A stretch of 64,000 nucleotides of DNA from Bacteroidales bacterium (GTDB lineage: Bacteria > Bacteroidota > Bacteroidia > Bacteroidales > F082), in assembly GCA_028704385.1 (NCBI GenBank), contig JAQVLA010000010.1, positions 38,901 through 102,900 of the forward strand, in the 5' to 3' direction. Position 1 is the stretch's first letter. Every line of letters starts with the position of its first letter. Shown one piece after another: positions 42,270 through 51,352 of the stretch. The notes beneath the pieces were generated by a model, which was given only the letters and a program-made list of their open reading frames with translations, had not been told where the DNA came from and made no database searches. The translations under genes were made by a program, and so were the position numbers.

Positions 42270-43142
42270 ATGATCAGATCGATGACGGGATTTGGGAAAG
42301 CTACAACCAGCCATGATAATATCAAAATCCAGGTTGAAATAAAAGCCCTCAACAGCAAACAGCTTGACCTTAATCTCAAGCTTCCGGCAGCATTCAAACA
42401 AATGGAATATGAATGGCGAAATCTGCTTGCACAGGAACTTCAAAGAGGTAAAATTGAGGTGGCGCTAAGTTTTGATGAATCGGCCGGTCATCCGGCAGGT
42501 CAGATTGACACAAAACTTGCTGCTTTTCACATCGAACAAGTGAAAAAATTGGCCGAAACACTCAATTTTGACCCTCCCACAGATATGGCTGCCTACCTCT
42601 TGAAAATGCCCGGAATTTTTGCTGCCGATGATTCTGAAGCGGATGAAGAACTGCTGGCCCTGGCAACAACAAGTCTGAAAGAAGCAGTTGCAGCTTTCGA
42701 CCAATTCAGGCGCAACGAGGGCAAAGTACTGGAACAAGACTTGAGTTCGCGAATAACCACTATACAGATGCTGCTAAAAGAGGTGGAACCACTTGAATCA
42801 GAACGTCTTGAAACAGTAAAATTACGCCTTATCAAAAACCTGAATGAGTTAGCCGCCTCTGTTAAATATGACGAAAACAGACTTGAACAGGAATTGATAT
42901 ACTACCTCGAAAAATTTGATATCACTGAGGAAAAAGTACGCCTAAAACAACATTGTGAATATTTTATTCATACCTTGACCGAAGAACAGGCCGGAAAAAA
43001 GCTTGGGTTTATCAGTCAGGAAATTGGGCGTGAAATCAATACACTTGGGTCAAAAGCCAATCATGCCGGCATTCAACGACTGGTAGTTCAAATGAAAGAC
43101 GAACTGGAAAAAATTAAAGAACAACTTTATAATATATTATGA
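42270..43142 (+). CDS. yicC: YicC/YloC family endoribonuclease
   Basis: YicC proteins are hexameric RNA endonucleases implicated in small-RNA turnover. The 290 residues start with the signature MIRSMTGFGKATT and have VEIKALNSKQLDLNLKLP, then the C-terminal DUF1732 block YDENRLEQELIYYLEKFDITEE and GREINTLGSKANHAGIQRLVVQMKDELEKIKEQ. It overlaps gmk by 4 bases (ATGA), the usual gene pair in many bacteria. Confidence 0.95.
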   Translation: MIRSMTGFGKATTSHDNIKIQVEIKALNSKQLDLNLKLPAAFKQMEYEWRNLLAQELQRGKIEVALSFDESAGHPAGQIDTKLAAFHIEQVKKLAETLNFDPPTDMAAYLLKMPGIFAADDSEADEELLALATTSLKEAVAAFDQFRRNEGKVLEQDLSSRITTIQMLLKEVEPLESERLETVKLRLIKNLNELAASVKYDENRLEQELIYYLEKFDITEEKVRLKQHCEYFIHTLTEEQAGKKLGFISQEIGREINTLGSKANHAGIQRLVVQMKDELEKIKEQLYNIL

Positions 43143-43723
43143 GCAATCACGCTGATAAGAAAGGCAAACTGCTGATATTTTCTGCACCTTCCGGTTCGGG
43201 AAAAACTACTCTGGTTAAATATATACTTGAACAAATTGCAGGACTAACATTTTCTGTATCAGCTACCAGTCGCCAGGCACGCTCAGGTGAACAAGATGGT
43301 AAAGATTACTATTTTTTATCCGCTGATGAATTTAGAAAAAAAATCTCCGAAAAGGCCTTTCTGGAATATGAAGAGGTTTATCCGGATGTATTCTACGGAA
43401 CCTTACTTGATCAGATTGCTTCGAAAAGGGCTGCCGGCTATCACGTGGTTTTTGATGTGGATGTAGTTGGAGGGCTGAATATTAAGAAACATTTTGGCAA
43501 CGAAGCCCTGTCAATTTTTATCAAAGCCCCTTCGATTCAAATACTTAAAGAAAGACTTACAAAAAGAGGAACCGACAACGAAGAAAGCATCAAAAAACGC
43601 CTGGAAAAAGCAGAATGGGAAATGGGGTTTGCTGATCGATTTGATGTGGTAGTTGTGAATGATCAACTCGAAAAATCGCAGCAGGAATTAAAAAAAATCA
43701 TTACTGAGTTTTTAAATGCATAG
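43139..43723 (+). CDS. gmk: guanylate kinase
   Basis: Gmk phosphorylates GMP to GDP. The 194 residues contain the P-loop APSGSGKT at 16-23, the GMP-binding SATSRQARSGEQDGKDYYF block, FLEYEEVYPDVFYGTL, and the lid region LKERLTKRGTDNEESIKKRLEKA. Translationally coupled to yicC. The next gene starts 8 bases after the stop. Confidence 0.97.
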   Translation: MSNHADKKGKLLIFSAPSGSGKTTLVKYILEQIAGLTFSVSATSRQARSGEQDGKDYYFLSADEFRKKISEKAFLEYEEVYPDVFYGTLLDQIASKRAAGYHVVFDVDVVGGLNIKKHFGNEALSIFIKAPSIQILKERLTKRGTDNEESIKKRLEKAEWEMGFADRFDVVVVNDQLEKSQQELKKIITEFLNA

Positions 43724-43731
43724 CAAATTGG

Positions 43732-44757
43732 ATGGCTGAATTACCAACATCTTACACAGCAATCGAACACGCATTAGATCAAGCCAATGTGGTAAAAGCA
43801 ATGCTTGGATTGAAGCCGGTAACAAAAAAACTTCGTAATCCGGAACCAGATGAATTATTGCTAAAAATGGAAGCTGCTTCAATCAATCCGTCGGATATTG
43901 CCTTTTTGCAGGGCAATTATCAAATCAAAAAAAACCTACCGACCGTTCCGGGATTTGAAGGCAGTGGAAGAATTGTTGCCACAGGACATTTGCTGGATGC
44001 AAAAAAATGGCTGGGCAAAAGAGTTTCATGTTTTACACAACAGGATAAAGACGGTAGCTGGGCTGAATATTTTTATGCAAAACCAAGCGAAGTTTTGCTT
44101 ATCGATGAACGACTTGATTCCGCACAAGCCACAACGTTTTTTGTGAATCCTTTTACGGCCTGGGGATTATGCGAAATCGCCCTGTTACGTGAAAGCAAAA
44201 CCATTGTGGTGAATGCAGCCGGCAGCAGGCTTGCCTCATTTTTGTACCAATTAGCTTCCATGCACCAGATTGAAGTAATTGGTGTGGTACGTAAACAATC
44301 TACTGTTGAGCAATTAAAAGAGCTGGGTTGGAAATACGTTCTAAACGAAAACGACACCGATTTTGTCAATCAACTGAAAACTTTAGCCTTACAGCTACAT
44401 GCTAACACGGCTTTTGATGCAGTTGGTGGTCCGGCTTCGGGTATACTGCTTAATGCCATGCCGGCAGATTCTGAAAATGTAATCTACGGCGGACTATCCA
44501 ACAAGCATCTGGCTGATATTGATCCGCTGGGAATGATTTTCGACAACAAAATGATTACCGGCTTCAATCTGATTGACTGGATGGCAGAAGCTGACAGCAT
44601 TACACTTGAAACTGCCCAAAAAACCATAACTGAAATAATGCTTTCAGGAAAAATCAAAACCTGGATTCAGGCTGATTTTCCCTTGGCAGAAATAAAAACG
44701 GCCTTGAAAACCTATCTGGGAAATATGTCGGCCGGAAAGGTGATATTAACATTTTAA
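43732..44757 (+). CDS. medium-chain dehydrogenase/reductase family oxidoreductase
   Basis: The 341-residue MDR-fold protein has an N-terminal GroES-like domain (MEAASINPSDIAFLQGNYQIK, VPGFEGSGRIVATG) and a Rossmann domain (TIVVNAAGSRLASFLYQLA; the nucleotide loop is AAGSRLAS rather than the usual AxxGxxG). Catalytic and structural zinc cysteines are absent. It is therefore closest to NADPH:quinone reductases and enoyl-thioester reductases. The substrate is unknown. It sits between gmk and nadD in a tight operon, where such a gene is not usual. Confidence 0.85.
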   Translation: MAELPTSYTAIEHALDQANVVKAMLGLKPVTKKLRNPEPDELLLKMEAASINPSDIAFLQGNYQIKKNLPTVPGFEGSGRIVATGHLLDAKKWLGKRVSCFTQQDKDGSWAEYFYAKPSEVLLIDERLDSAQATTFFVNPFTAWGLCEIALLRESKTIVVNAAGSRLASFLYQLASMHQIEVIGVVRKQSTVEQLKELGWKYVLNENDTDFVNQLKTLALQLHANTAFDAVGGPASGILLNAMPADSENVIYGGLSNKHLADIDPLGMIFDNKMITGFNLIDWMAEADSITLETAQKTITEIMLSGKIKTWIQADFPLAEIKTALKTYLGNMSAGKVILTF

Positions 44758-44760
44758 CCT

Positions 44761-45342
44761 ATGATACCAGAGCGTATAGGACTCTTTTTCGGATCGTTCA
44801 ACCCCGTTCATATCGGCCATATGTTGGTGGCCAATTATATGGTCGAGTTTACCGATGTGCATAAAGTCTGGTTTATCGTTTCGCCACATAACCCTTTAAA
44901 AGAAAAAAAGAGCCTGTTGCAGGATCATCACAGATTTGATATGGTGGTTAAAGCCATCAACGATGACCCCCGGTTTGATGTGAGCGACATTGAATTCAGA
45001 ATGCCACAACCTTCATACACCATCGACACACTGACACGCCTCAGCGAACGGCATCCAAACACCGCATTCTCCATGATTTGTGGTATGGACAGCCTGGAAA
45101 GTATTCACAAATGGAAAAACTTTGAAACCTTACTGCAAAATTACAGACTGCTGGTCTATCCCCGTAGCGGATTTACAGGGGGTAAATATTTAAATCATCC
45201 CTCCGTTCATTTGGTTGATGCACCAGCAATTGAAATCTCCTCAAGTTTTATCCGCAGGGCCGTTTCGGTAGGCAAAAACATCTCTTACTTCATGCCACCC
45301 AAAGCGTTTGAATATATGACTTTGATGCATTTTTATGAATAA
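44761..45342 (+). CDS. nadD: nicotinate-nucleotide adenylyltransferase
   Basis: NadD adenylylates nicotinate mononucleotide to deamido-NAD+, the substrate of NadE (encoded at 5631-7256 in this window). The 193 residues show GLFFGSFNPVHIGH at 7-20 with the (H/T)xGH motif, SPHNPLK near 41, and the C-terminal nucleotide-binding ISSSFIRRAVSVGKNISYF. The gap to the previous gene is 3 bases. Confidence 0.95.
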   Translation: MIPERIGLFFGSFNPVHIGHMLVANYMVEFTDVHKVWFIVSPHNPLKEKKSLLQDHHRFDMVVKAINDDPRFDVSDIEFRMPQPSYTIDTLTRLSERHPNTAFSMICGMDSLESIHKWKNFETLLQNYRLLVYPRSGFTGGKYLNHPSVHLVDAPAIEISSSFIRRAVSVGKNISYFMPPKAFEYMTLMHFYE

Positions 45343-45409
45343 CTGACTTTTTTCAAAACCTTACTGTCATAAAACCAATAAGGCAGGATTTTTGTTGTAA
45401 CTTTATAAC

Positions 45410-46279
45410 ATGAAATCGGCAATGAAAGACATAGCAGAACTTCAGGCTTTGATAAGTTTGGTTGATGAGCCGGACGAAAAATTATATGCCAGCATCAAAT
45501 CGCATATCCTGGCGTATGGCACGACTGCTATTGAGCCACTTGAATCGGCCTGGGAAAAATCATTAGACGATACCATTCAACAAAGGATCATTCAGTTGAT
45601 CCATCAGATTCAACAGGAAAGCCTGTTTACCCAACTGCACGAATGGGCTCATTTTGGCTACGAAGATCTGTTGCGTGGTTATCTGATCGTAACACGCTAT
45701 CAATACCCTGATCTGAATGTTGACCAACTGACGCGTGAGGTTGGCCGGATTGTACAGGAAGTATGGCTCGAACTCAACAATAACCTGACTCCACTCGAAA
45801 AAATCAAAGTACTCAACCATATTTTTTACGATATTAACCGTTTCAGTGGTAATACCACCAATATTCACCTGCCCGAAAATTTCTATCTAAAAAATCTGCT
45901 GGAAAGCCGTAAAGGAAACCCGCTTTCCCTTGGGATATTCTACATTATCATAGCCCGAAGCATGCATATTCCAATTTACGGGATCGACCTGCCCAAACAT
46001 TTTATTCTGGCCTATTCCGACGAACTAAAAACAGAACAAACAGCTGACGATGTGATTTTTTACCTTAATCCTTTTAATAAAGGAGCCATCTTTACAAAAA
46101 ATGAAATTGATCTTTATGTGAAACAGTTAAGGTTGGAACCTAAAGACTCATTTTATGCACCCTGTACCAACAAAACGATCCTGATCAGATTGATTAAAGG
46201 CCTGTCTGAGAGCTACATATTGGCAGGCAATCACGATAAATCAGCAGAACTGCTTCATTTGCTTAAGGCATTATATTAA
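45410..46279 (+). CDS. SirB1/transglutaminase-like fold protein
   Basis: The 289-residue protein belongs to the SirB1/UPF0162 family, a transglutaminase-like fold thought to be catalytically inactive. Diagnostic segments are NHIFYDINRFSGNTTNIHLPENFYL, then RKGNPLSLGIFYIIIARSMHIPIYGIDLPKHFILAY and FYLNPFNKGAIFT. The last ~60 residues look like the tail TPR helices. The function is unknown across the family. It is the last gene of the yicC operon, 67 bases after nadD, with its own terminator. Confidence 0.85.
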   Translation: MKSAMKDIAELQALISLVDEPDEKLYASIKSHILAYGTTAIEPLESAWEKSLDDTIQQRIIQLIHQIQQESLFTQLHEWAHFGYEDLLRGYLIVTRYQYPDLNVDQLTREVGRIVQEVWLELNNNLTPLEKIKVLNHIFYDINRFSGNTTNIHLPENFYLKNLLESRKGNPLSLGIFYIIIARSMHIPIYGIDLPKHFILAYSDELKTEQTADDVIFYLNPFNKGAIFTKNEIDLYVKQLRLEPKDSFYAPCTNKTILIRLIKGLSESYILAGNHDKSAELLHLLKALY

Positions 46280-46283
46280 AAAA

Positions 46284-46308
46284 CAGCCCAAAAGACCGGG
46301 CTGCTTTT
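46284..46308 (+). terminator. terminator of the yicC-nadD operon
   Basis: CAGCCC/GGGCTG forms a 6-bp GC stem with an 8-base loop, followed by CTTTTT. Confidence 0.75.
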
Positions 46309-46362
46309 TAGTTAACCAAAACCAATTAAAGTACTAACCAAAATCACTCATTATGAAAAGTC

Positions 46363-46746
46363 TTATTTGCTTATCCGTTCATAACCGAAAATAGCAGATT
46401 TTTTTGCTTCAAAATTGCGTGAAACCTCCGCTGTGTTAAACGGAATATCTTGAATTCCAGCTTCTTCTTTCATTGTAAACCTAACATTCATTGCCTGTTC
46501 AGCTTTGTATGTTGCAACTACCTTTGTAGTATTGAAAGGGATATCATCCACAAAAGCCTCCGGATCTGCCTTCTGCAGATTGACAGCTGAGTCGTAATAA
46601 TTTTTAACAACTTCGGCAGTATTAAAAGGAATATCATCTACATAGGCTTCAATATTAGCATGACCACTAAACTGCCATTGGGCTGAGATCAAATTTACAC
46701 TTACCAACTGAAAGATTATTGCTGTGATAATTCCTGTAGTTTTCAT
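46363..46746 (-). CDS. small secreted protein with three IPFNT repeats
   Basis: The 127-residue exported protein has a signal peptide of about 22 residues. Its mature part is made of three copies of the motif DIPFNT followed by (A/T)(E/K)V, at residues 38-46, 68-76 and 100-108, spaced 30 and 32 residues apart. The first two copies share the longer context EAYVDDIPFNTAEVV / EAFVDDIPFNTTKVV. There are no cysteines and no recognisable domain. The function is unknown. It is a single gene on the minus strand between two unrelated operons. Confidence 0.7.
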   Translation of the reverse strand: MKTTGIITAIIFQLVSVNLISAQWQFSGHANIEAYVDDIPFNTAEVVKNYYDSAVNLQKADPEAFVDDIPFNTTKVVATYKAEQAMNVRFTMKEEAGIQDIPFNTAEVSRNFEAKKSAIFGYERISK

Positions 46747-46871
46747 TTCTTTATATTTTTCTTGTTTTAAATTTCAAACTGTTTGATATTCCATTCACGA
46801 TTATCATGCCAAACTTTATATGTTACTATATTACTGACATTTACCTCAATTTATAGCAAAACAAATAAGTC

Positions 46872-46914
46872 AAAAAAGTGTTCGAAAAGCGTACGTTTTT
46901 GTACGCTGGCGAAC
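46872..46914 (-). terminator. terminator of phoH-purC (two-part stem)
   Basis: On the minus strand an outer GTTCG/CGAAC and an inner AGCGTAC/GTACGCT (loop of 6) form a long interrupted hairpin followed by T6. It lies 26 bases after the purC stop. Confidence 0.7.
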
Positions 46915-46940
46915 AAAATCCAAGATAATGAGAAAAATCT

Positions 46941-47891
46941 CTAGTGGTGGTTTTTCAAAAAACCTGCAACAGCCGTTTCGATTCGCTTATTCAGGTGAGC
47001 ATTATCAGCGGGGACAAATTTCTGCCCGGTAACCCGCTCAAATAATTCGATATAGCGTAAAGATACTTTTTCGACGAAATCATCAGTCATTTCCGGAACT
47101 TGCTGTCCGGCTTGACCCTGAAAACCGTTTTCCATCAGCCATTCGCGCACAAACTCCTTCGAAAGTTGCATTTGTGCAGCCCCGGTTTCAAATCTTTTCT
47201 GGTATTCATCTGCCATAAAATAACGGGACGAATCAGGTGTGTGAATTTCATCAATCAACAAAATCTGATCATCAGCCTTACCAAACTCATATTTGGTATC
47301 AACCAGGATTAAACCTTGTTTGGCAGCCATTTCAGTTCCTCTTTCGAACAAAGCCAGAGCATAATTTTCAAGCTGAAGATAATCCGTCTTACTCACTATT
47401 CCTTTGCTGATGATTTCCTCGCGGCTGATGTCTTCGTCATGCCCTTCTGAAGCTTTAGTTGTAGGTGTGATAATTGGTTCGGGCAGGCGTTGATGTTCGC
47501 ATAAGCCGTCTGGTACAGCAACACCACATATCTCACGAACACCTTTTTTATAGGTTCGCCAAGCACTCCCGCTCAAATATCCTCTAACGATCATCTCCAC
47601 TGCAAACGGCTTACAAAGCCTGCCAATGGTTACCACCGGATCAGGTGAATCCAGTTTCCAATTGGGTACGAGATCTGCTGTAGCGTCCAGAAAAAACCCG
47701 GCAATTTGATTTAACACCTGACCTTTATATGGTATTGCACGGGGGAGTACCACATCAAAAGCTGAAATGCGATCTGAGGCAATCATCACAAGAAATTTAT
47801 CCTCGATGGTATAAACATCTCTAACCTTGCCACGATAAAAATTTGTCTGACCAGGGAATTGAAAATCTGTTGTAAGGAGTGCGTTTTTCAT
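46941..47891 (-). CDS. purC: phosphoribosylaminoimidazole-succinocarboxamide synthase
   Basis: PurC joins CAIR and aspartate in purine synthesis. The 316 residues are the longer, fungal-like form: [33 protein letters not shown] at the N-terminus, [25 protein letters not shown], and [12 protein letters not shown] and [15 protein letters not shown]. It starts 18 bases after phoH on the same strand and shares its promoter and terminator. Confidence 0.96.
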   Translation of the reverse strand: MKNALLTTDFQFPGQTNFYRGKVRDVYTIEDKFLVMIASDRISAFDVVLPRAIPYKGQVLNQIAGFFLDATADLVPNWKLDSPDPVVTIGRLCKPFAVEMIVRGYLSGSAWRTYKKGVREICGVAVPDGLCEHQRLPEPIITPTTKASEGHDEDISREEIISKGIVSKTDYLQLENYALALFERGTEMAAKQGLILVDTKYEFGKADDQILLIDEIHTPDSSRYFMADEYQKRFETGAAQMQLSKEFVREWLMENGFQGQAGQQVPEMTDDFVEKVSLRYIELFERVTGQKFVPADNAHLNKRIETAVAGFLKNHH

Positions 47892-47909
47892 ACTATATTT
47901 TTTTTAAGG

Positions 47910-48869
47910 CTAACCAGTTTGCTCTTCTCTGTGTTGCTGGTATGCCTTGATTATTGTTGTGACCAGTTTATGACGAACCACATCTTTTTCGTCCAGCATA
48001 ATAAATTCTATTCCCTTCACCTCTTTCAAAATTTTCATGGCCTGAAGCAGTCCGGAGGGTTGTTTGGGAGGCAAATCAATCTGAGTTATATCACCTGTTA
48101 CAATAAAATGTGAGGCTTTCCCCATACGGGTCAAAAACATCTTAAGCTGGCTTTGGGTGGCGTTTTGAGCTTCGTCCAATATCGCAAAGGCATGATCCAG
48201 GGTTCGTCCCCGCATAAAGGCCAAAGGAGCCACTTCGATAGTTCCATCTTCGAGATAAGTAAGCAGCTTTTGTGTTGGCAGCATGTCGCGCAAGGCGTCA
48301 TAAAGTGGCTGCATATAAGGATCAAGTTTATCTTTCAGATCGCCGGGAAGAAAACCCAGATTTTCGCCGGCTTCCACAGCCGGGCGTGTCAGGATGATTC
48401 GTTTTACCTCTTTGTTTTTGAGTGCTCTCACCGCAAGTGCCACAGCTGTGTAGGTTTTTCCTGTTCCGGCCGGACCAATGGCAAAAATCAAATCGTTTTG
48501 TTCGCTGGCTTTCACCATACGTTTTTGATTCCCTGTTATCGCCTTTACCAACAATCCACTTCGGCCATGCACCAGCACATCGCCATTTGTAGCAATTGAA
48601 GTGGTCTGTTGATCGGCCTCTCCCCGCATGATTTGCTCGATTGTATGCTCATTGATTTTTCCGAAACGATCCAAATGCACCAACAATAACTCAAAACGCG
48701 AGCTAAAAACAGCCATCTCGCCCGGATCACCTATAATTTTTAAAAAATCTCCCCGTGCAATAATATCTAATTTGGGAAAATAAGATTTGATTTGATTAAA
48801 AAAAATATCTGATGGGCCATAGAGGTCGATCGGACTAACATTTTCCACTTGGATAATTCTTTCGCTCAT
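47910..48869 (-). CDS. phoH: PhoH-like ATPase
   Basis: The 319-residue protein has an N-terminal KH-like part (1-110) and a PhoH P-loop ATPase domain: Walker A GPAGTGKT at 132-139, AVEAGENLGFLPGDLKDK, Walker B AFAILDEAQNAT, and FIVTGDITQIDLP. PhoH proteins are cytoplasmic and related to RNA helicases and RNases; the role is often near ribosome or RNA maturation genes. Here it is co-transcribed with purC. Confidence 0.93.
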   Translation of the reverse strand: MSERIIQVENVSPIDLYGPSDIFFNQIKSYFPKLDIIARGDFLKIIGDPGEMAVFSSRFELLLVHLDRFGKINEHTIEQIMRGEADQQTTSIATNGDVLVHGRSGLLVKAITGNQKRMVKASEQNDLIFAIGPAGTGKTYTAVALAVRALKNKEVKRIILTRPAVEAGENLGFLPGDLKDKLDPYMQPLYDALRDMLPTQKLLTYLEDGTIEVAPLAFMRGRTLDHAFAILDEAQNATQSQLKMFLTRMGKASHFIVTGDITQIDLPPKQPSGLLQAMKILKEVKGIEFIMLDEKDVVRHKLVTTIIKAYQQHREEQTG

Positions 48870-48903
48870 AGGCGTTTTTTAACATAAACGATATTAGGTT
48901 CGG

Positions 48904-48911
48904 CAAAGATA
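48904..48911 (-). promoter_or_regulatory. -7 promoter element of phoH-purC
   Basis: TATCTTTG on the minus strand, 34 bases before the phoH ATG. Confidence 0.6.
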
Positions 48912-49040
48912 TTCAAGAATTATAAGGTATCTGCATCTGATTTATAAACTTAGCATTATTTTCCATTTACAGTCAGTAAATCGTAAAAAGAACATCGGCT
49001 GAAATTTAAAAAAGCATCATCAAAATCATTTCTAATTGAA

Positions 49041-49048
49041 TATCTTTG
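49041..49048 (+). promoter_or_regulatory. -7 promoter element of the SAM hydrolase gene
   Basis: TATCTTTG, an exact match, 61 bases before the chosen ATG. Confidence 0.6.
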
Positions 49049-49109
49049 CACGAGGTACTAAGATAAATATCAGATCAATTGCCTTGAATCAAAGGTGGAG
49101 ATCAAAAGC

Positions 49110-49892
49110 ATGGCAATCATAACATTAACAAGCGATTGGGGAACTTCGGATTACTATTTGGCTGCTGTTAAAGGAACCATATTAGCGCAATTACCCAATG
49201 TAACTATTGTTGACATCAGTCATCATATTGCTGCTTTTGATGTAGAAAGTGCTGCTTTTACAATACAACAGTGTTTTAGGAATTTTCCGCAGGGTACGGT
49301 ACATTTAATCGGTCTAAACAGTGAAGAGTCGAAAGAGACTCCCCATACCATTGTTAAAGCTCAGGGTCAATATTTTATCGGTGCAGATACAGGTATTTTT
49401 TCGATGATACTGGAAGGCGAAGAAGCCGAAGCAATTTTTGAAATTGATATCCCACTCGACTCAGATTTCTATACATTTAGCACACGCGACCGTTTTGTAA
49501 AAGCTGCTGTTCAGTTAATAAAAGGCACTCCGCTTCACGAGTTGGGATTTCAGCGCTTTGAGTTGAACAAACGTCTTCCTTTTCAGCCGGCTACCAATGC
49601 TGATTCGATAAAGGGCATGGTGATCCATGTAGATGCTTATGAAAACCTGATTACTAATATCAGCGCCAAAACCTTTAAATCAATCAGACAAAACAGGCCT
49701 TTCGAAATTTATTGTTCCGGCTATCGCATACGCAAAATCAGCGAAGGCTATCAGGATGTTGAAGTAGCTGATCTGGTTGCACTTTTTGGTTCGCACGGAC
49801 TGCTCGAAATAGCTATCAATCAGGGCAAAGCCTCCTCATTACTGGGAATAAAAAGAAATACTTCTGTATTTATTTCCTTTTCCGATCAATAG
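49110..49892 (+). CDS. S-adenosyl-L-methionine hydrolase (DUF62/SAM hydroxide adenosyltransferase)
   Basis: Members of this family split SAM with hydroxide to adenosine and methionine. The 260 residues show the N-terminal TLTSDWGTSDYYLAAVKGTI, VDISHHIAAFDVESAAF, GADTGIFSMIL and the C-terminal VIHVDAYENLITNI and VALFGSHGLLEIAINQGKAS blocks. The ATG at 49110 is preferred to a GTG five codons upstream because GGAG lies 9 bases before it. Its stop is one base from the stop of the convergent PAP2 gene. Confidence 0.93.
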   Translation: MAIITLTSDWGTSDYYLAAVKGTILAQLPNVTIVDISHHIAAFDVESAAFTIQQCFRNFPQGTVHLIGLNSEESKETPHTIVKAQGQYFIGADTGIFSMILEGEEAEAIFEIDIPLDSDFYTFSTRDRFVKAAVQLIKGTPLHELGFQRFELNKRLPFQPATNADSIKGMVIHVDAYENLITNISAKTFKSIRQNRPFEIYCSGYRIRKISEGYQDVEVADLVALFGSHGLLEIAINQGKASSLLGIKRNTSVFISFSDQ

Positions 49893-49893
49893 T

Positions 49894-50466
49894 TTAACAG
49901 GCTCTACCGGCTCCACAGCTTCTGCGATAAATTTGCCAAACCACCCAGCTCACCGTTAAGCCAAGCACGGCTCCTGCCAGAATATCGCCCGGATAATGAA
50001 CCCCGAGATAAATACGGCTATACGAAACGATGGCAGCCCACGGAAACAAAATCCAACCCATAATCGGATGGGCATTTCTTAACAAAAACCAAACAAAACC
50101 AGCCATGGCAAAGCTATTGGCTGCATGTGAAGAAACAAATCCGAAAGCCCCGCCACATCTTCCCGAAGCCAGATAGATTAAGGGCTGCAAATCAGGTTCA
50201 TGACATGGCCTTGGCCTTTCAAAAATAAATTTAAAAGCCCTTACCGAAAGCTGATCCGATAAACTAATCAATACAGCAACAAAAAGTAAAATGATCAAAC
50301 TTTGCCACCTGTACTGACGGATAATTAAATATAACAATACCAGATAAAAAGGAATCCAGGTAAGTTTGCCCGAGAAGAAAATCATCACTGGATCGAGCCA
50401 ACCGGCATGGAGGCTGTTCAGAAAAAGAAACAGGCTCGCATCAAATTGATTTAACCAATCAAGCAT
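49894..50466 (-). CDS. PAP2-family membrane phosphatase
   Basis: The 190-residue membrane enzyme has the three-part acid phosphatase signature: K79-x6-R86-P in KFIFERPRP, SSHAAN at 112-117 with H114, and S150-R151-x5-H157-x3-D161 in SRIYLGVHYPGD. There are about five membrane helices. It probably removes phosphate from a lipid carrier or lipid A precursor on the periplasmic face (undecaprenyl- or phosphatidylglycerol-phosphate type); the substrate is not decidable. It lies 3 bases after the preceding gene on the same strand. Confidence 0.9.
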   Translation of the reverse strand: MLDWLNQFDASLFLFLNSLHAGWLDPVMIFFSGKLTWIPFYLVLLYLIIRQYRWQSLIILLFVAVLISLSDQLSVRAFKFIFERPRPCHEPDLQPLIYLASGRCGGAFGFVSSHAANSFAMAGFVWFLLRNAHPIMGWILFPWAAIVSYSRIYLGVHYPGDILAGAVLGLTVSWVVWQIYRRSCGAGRAC

Positions 50467-50469
50467 AGT

Positions 50470-51096
50470 TTATTCTGTTGTTTCAGCACCAAGCAATTGC
50501 CGCTTGAGTTCGTAATAACTATTGTTGTACGGATCGCGCCGGATCAACAAATCCAGCATTTCGAGTGCTTTATTGTTTCGGCCTTTTTCTTTATATTTTT
50601 CATACCTATCTAAATGCCAGGCATCGCTACGACACGTAAAACCAGGATCTTCAGCTTCGATTGTAATCAGACCCCGGGCTGCTGTTTCAGTGCCTTCAAG
50701 TGTGAATAAAACAGGTATTTCAAAACGGGTATATTTTTCATCCTGGCAGGTATTCCACATGCCGTCTGTTGCCTTTAAGAACTCCTGCACTTGTTCGTTG
50801 AGGCCATGATGAAGCGGGTTTCTGAGACTCAAATCTCCTAAAGTGTTGTCACAACTAACAGTAAATGTCAATATCATGGTTCCGACTACACAATTTTTCC
50901 TGGCTTCGGGTGTGTACTCAACCATATTGAGCATCACACGCTCAAATTCACCAGAACCACCTTTAAAGCGATAATCGAGAATTTTACGTAAAGTTTCAAA
51001 TCGCTCATTTGTTAACTGTTGATGCAGGTTTTGCTGATCTTGCGCTCTGAGTAAAAAGGAAAAACCCAGTAAGGCTAAAACAAATATCGTTCGCAT
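50470..51096 (-). CDS. small exported protein of unknown function
   Basis: The start at 51096 gives a clear signal peptide (MRTIFVLALLGFSFLLRAQ); the frame is open 29 codons further but those residues are not signal-like. The mature part (about 190 residues) has helical segments and a middle sheet (NCVVGTMILTFTVSCDN, FEIPVLFTLEGTETAARGLITI) with several Cys. It ends in a helix pair reading KYKEKGRNNKALEMLDLLIRRDPYNNSYYELKRQL, which resembles one tetratricopeptide repeat. No family is recognised. It is co-transcribed with the PAP2 phosphatase. Confidence 0.75.
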   Translation of the reverse strand: MRTIFVLALLGFSFLLRAQDQQNLHQQLTNERFETLRKILDYRFKGGSGEFERVMLNMVEYTPEARKNCVVGTMILTFTVSCDNTLGDLSLRNPLHHGLNEQVQEFLKATDGMWNTCQDEKYTRFEIPVLFTLEGTETAARGLITIEAEDPGFTCRSDAWHLDRYEKYKEKGRNNKALEMLDLLIRRDPYNNSYYELKRQLLGAETTE

Positions 51097-51239
51097 AGGT
51101 CCTGTTTTTTTTGCTAAATTACGATAAATCGAAAACAGACTGACTACAAGGAGTCTGCTGTTTGACCTAAAACCGAAAGTCATTGTCAGAATAGACAGTT
51201 TTTTACTTCAAAAATATACACGTGTACCCTTAATTAAAC

Positions 51240-51297
51240 TTCTGAAAACGTTCCGAAACAAGTTGAAAACATTAAGTTGAACATCTTGTTTTCAGAA
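51240..51297. repeat. inverted repeat in the leader of the 51353 gene
   Basis: TTCTGAAAAC at 51240-51249 is the exact complement of GTTTTCAGAA at 51288-51297. The right arm extends to CTTGTTTTCAGAA, which can also pair with AAG at 51261-51262 and neighbouring bases. The loop holds two copies of AAGTTGAA (51260-51267 and near 51273). It ends 55 bases before the ATG, and its role is unknown. Confidence 0.4.
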
Positions 51298-51352
51298 AAC
51301 ACCTTCACTCAAATTCATATTTTTTCGCATCTTTGTTCATTTAATTTCAGAT

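Noticed and set aside
46880..46914. Interrupted palindrome read as an operator
   Set aside because: On the minus strand it is followed by T6 and lies just after the purC stop, so a terminator explains it.
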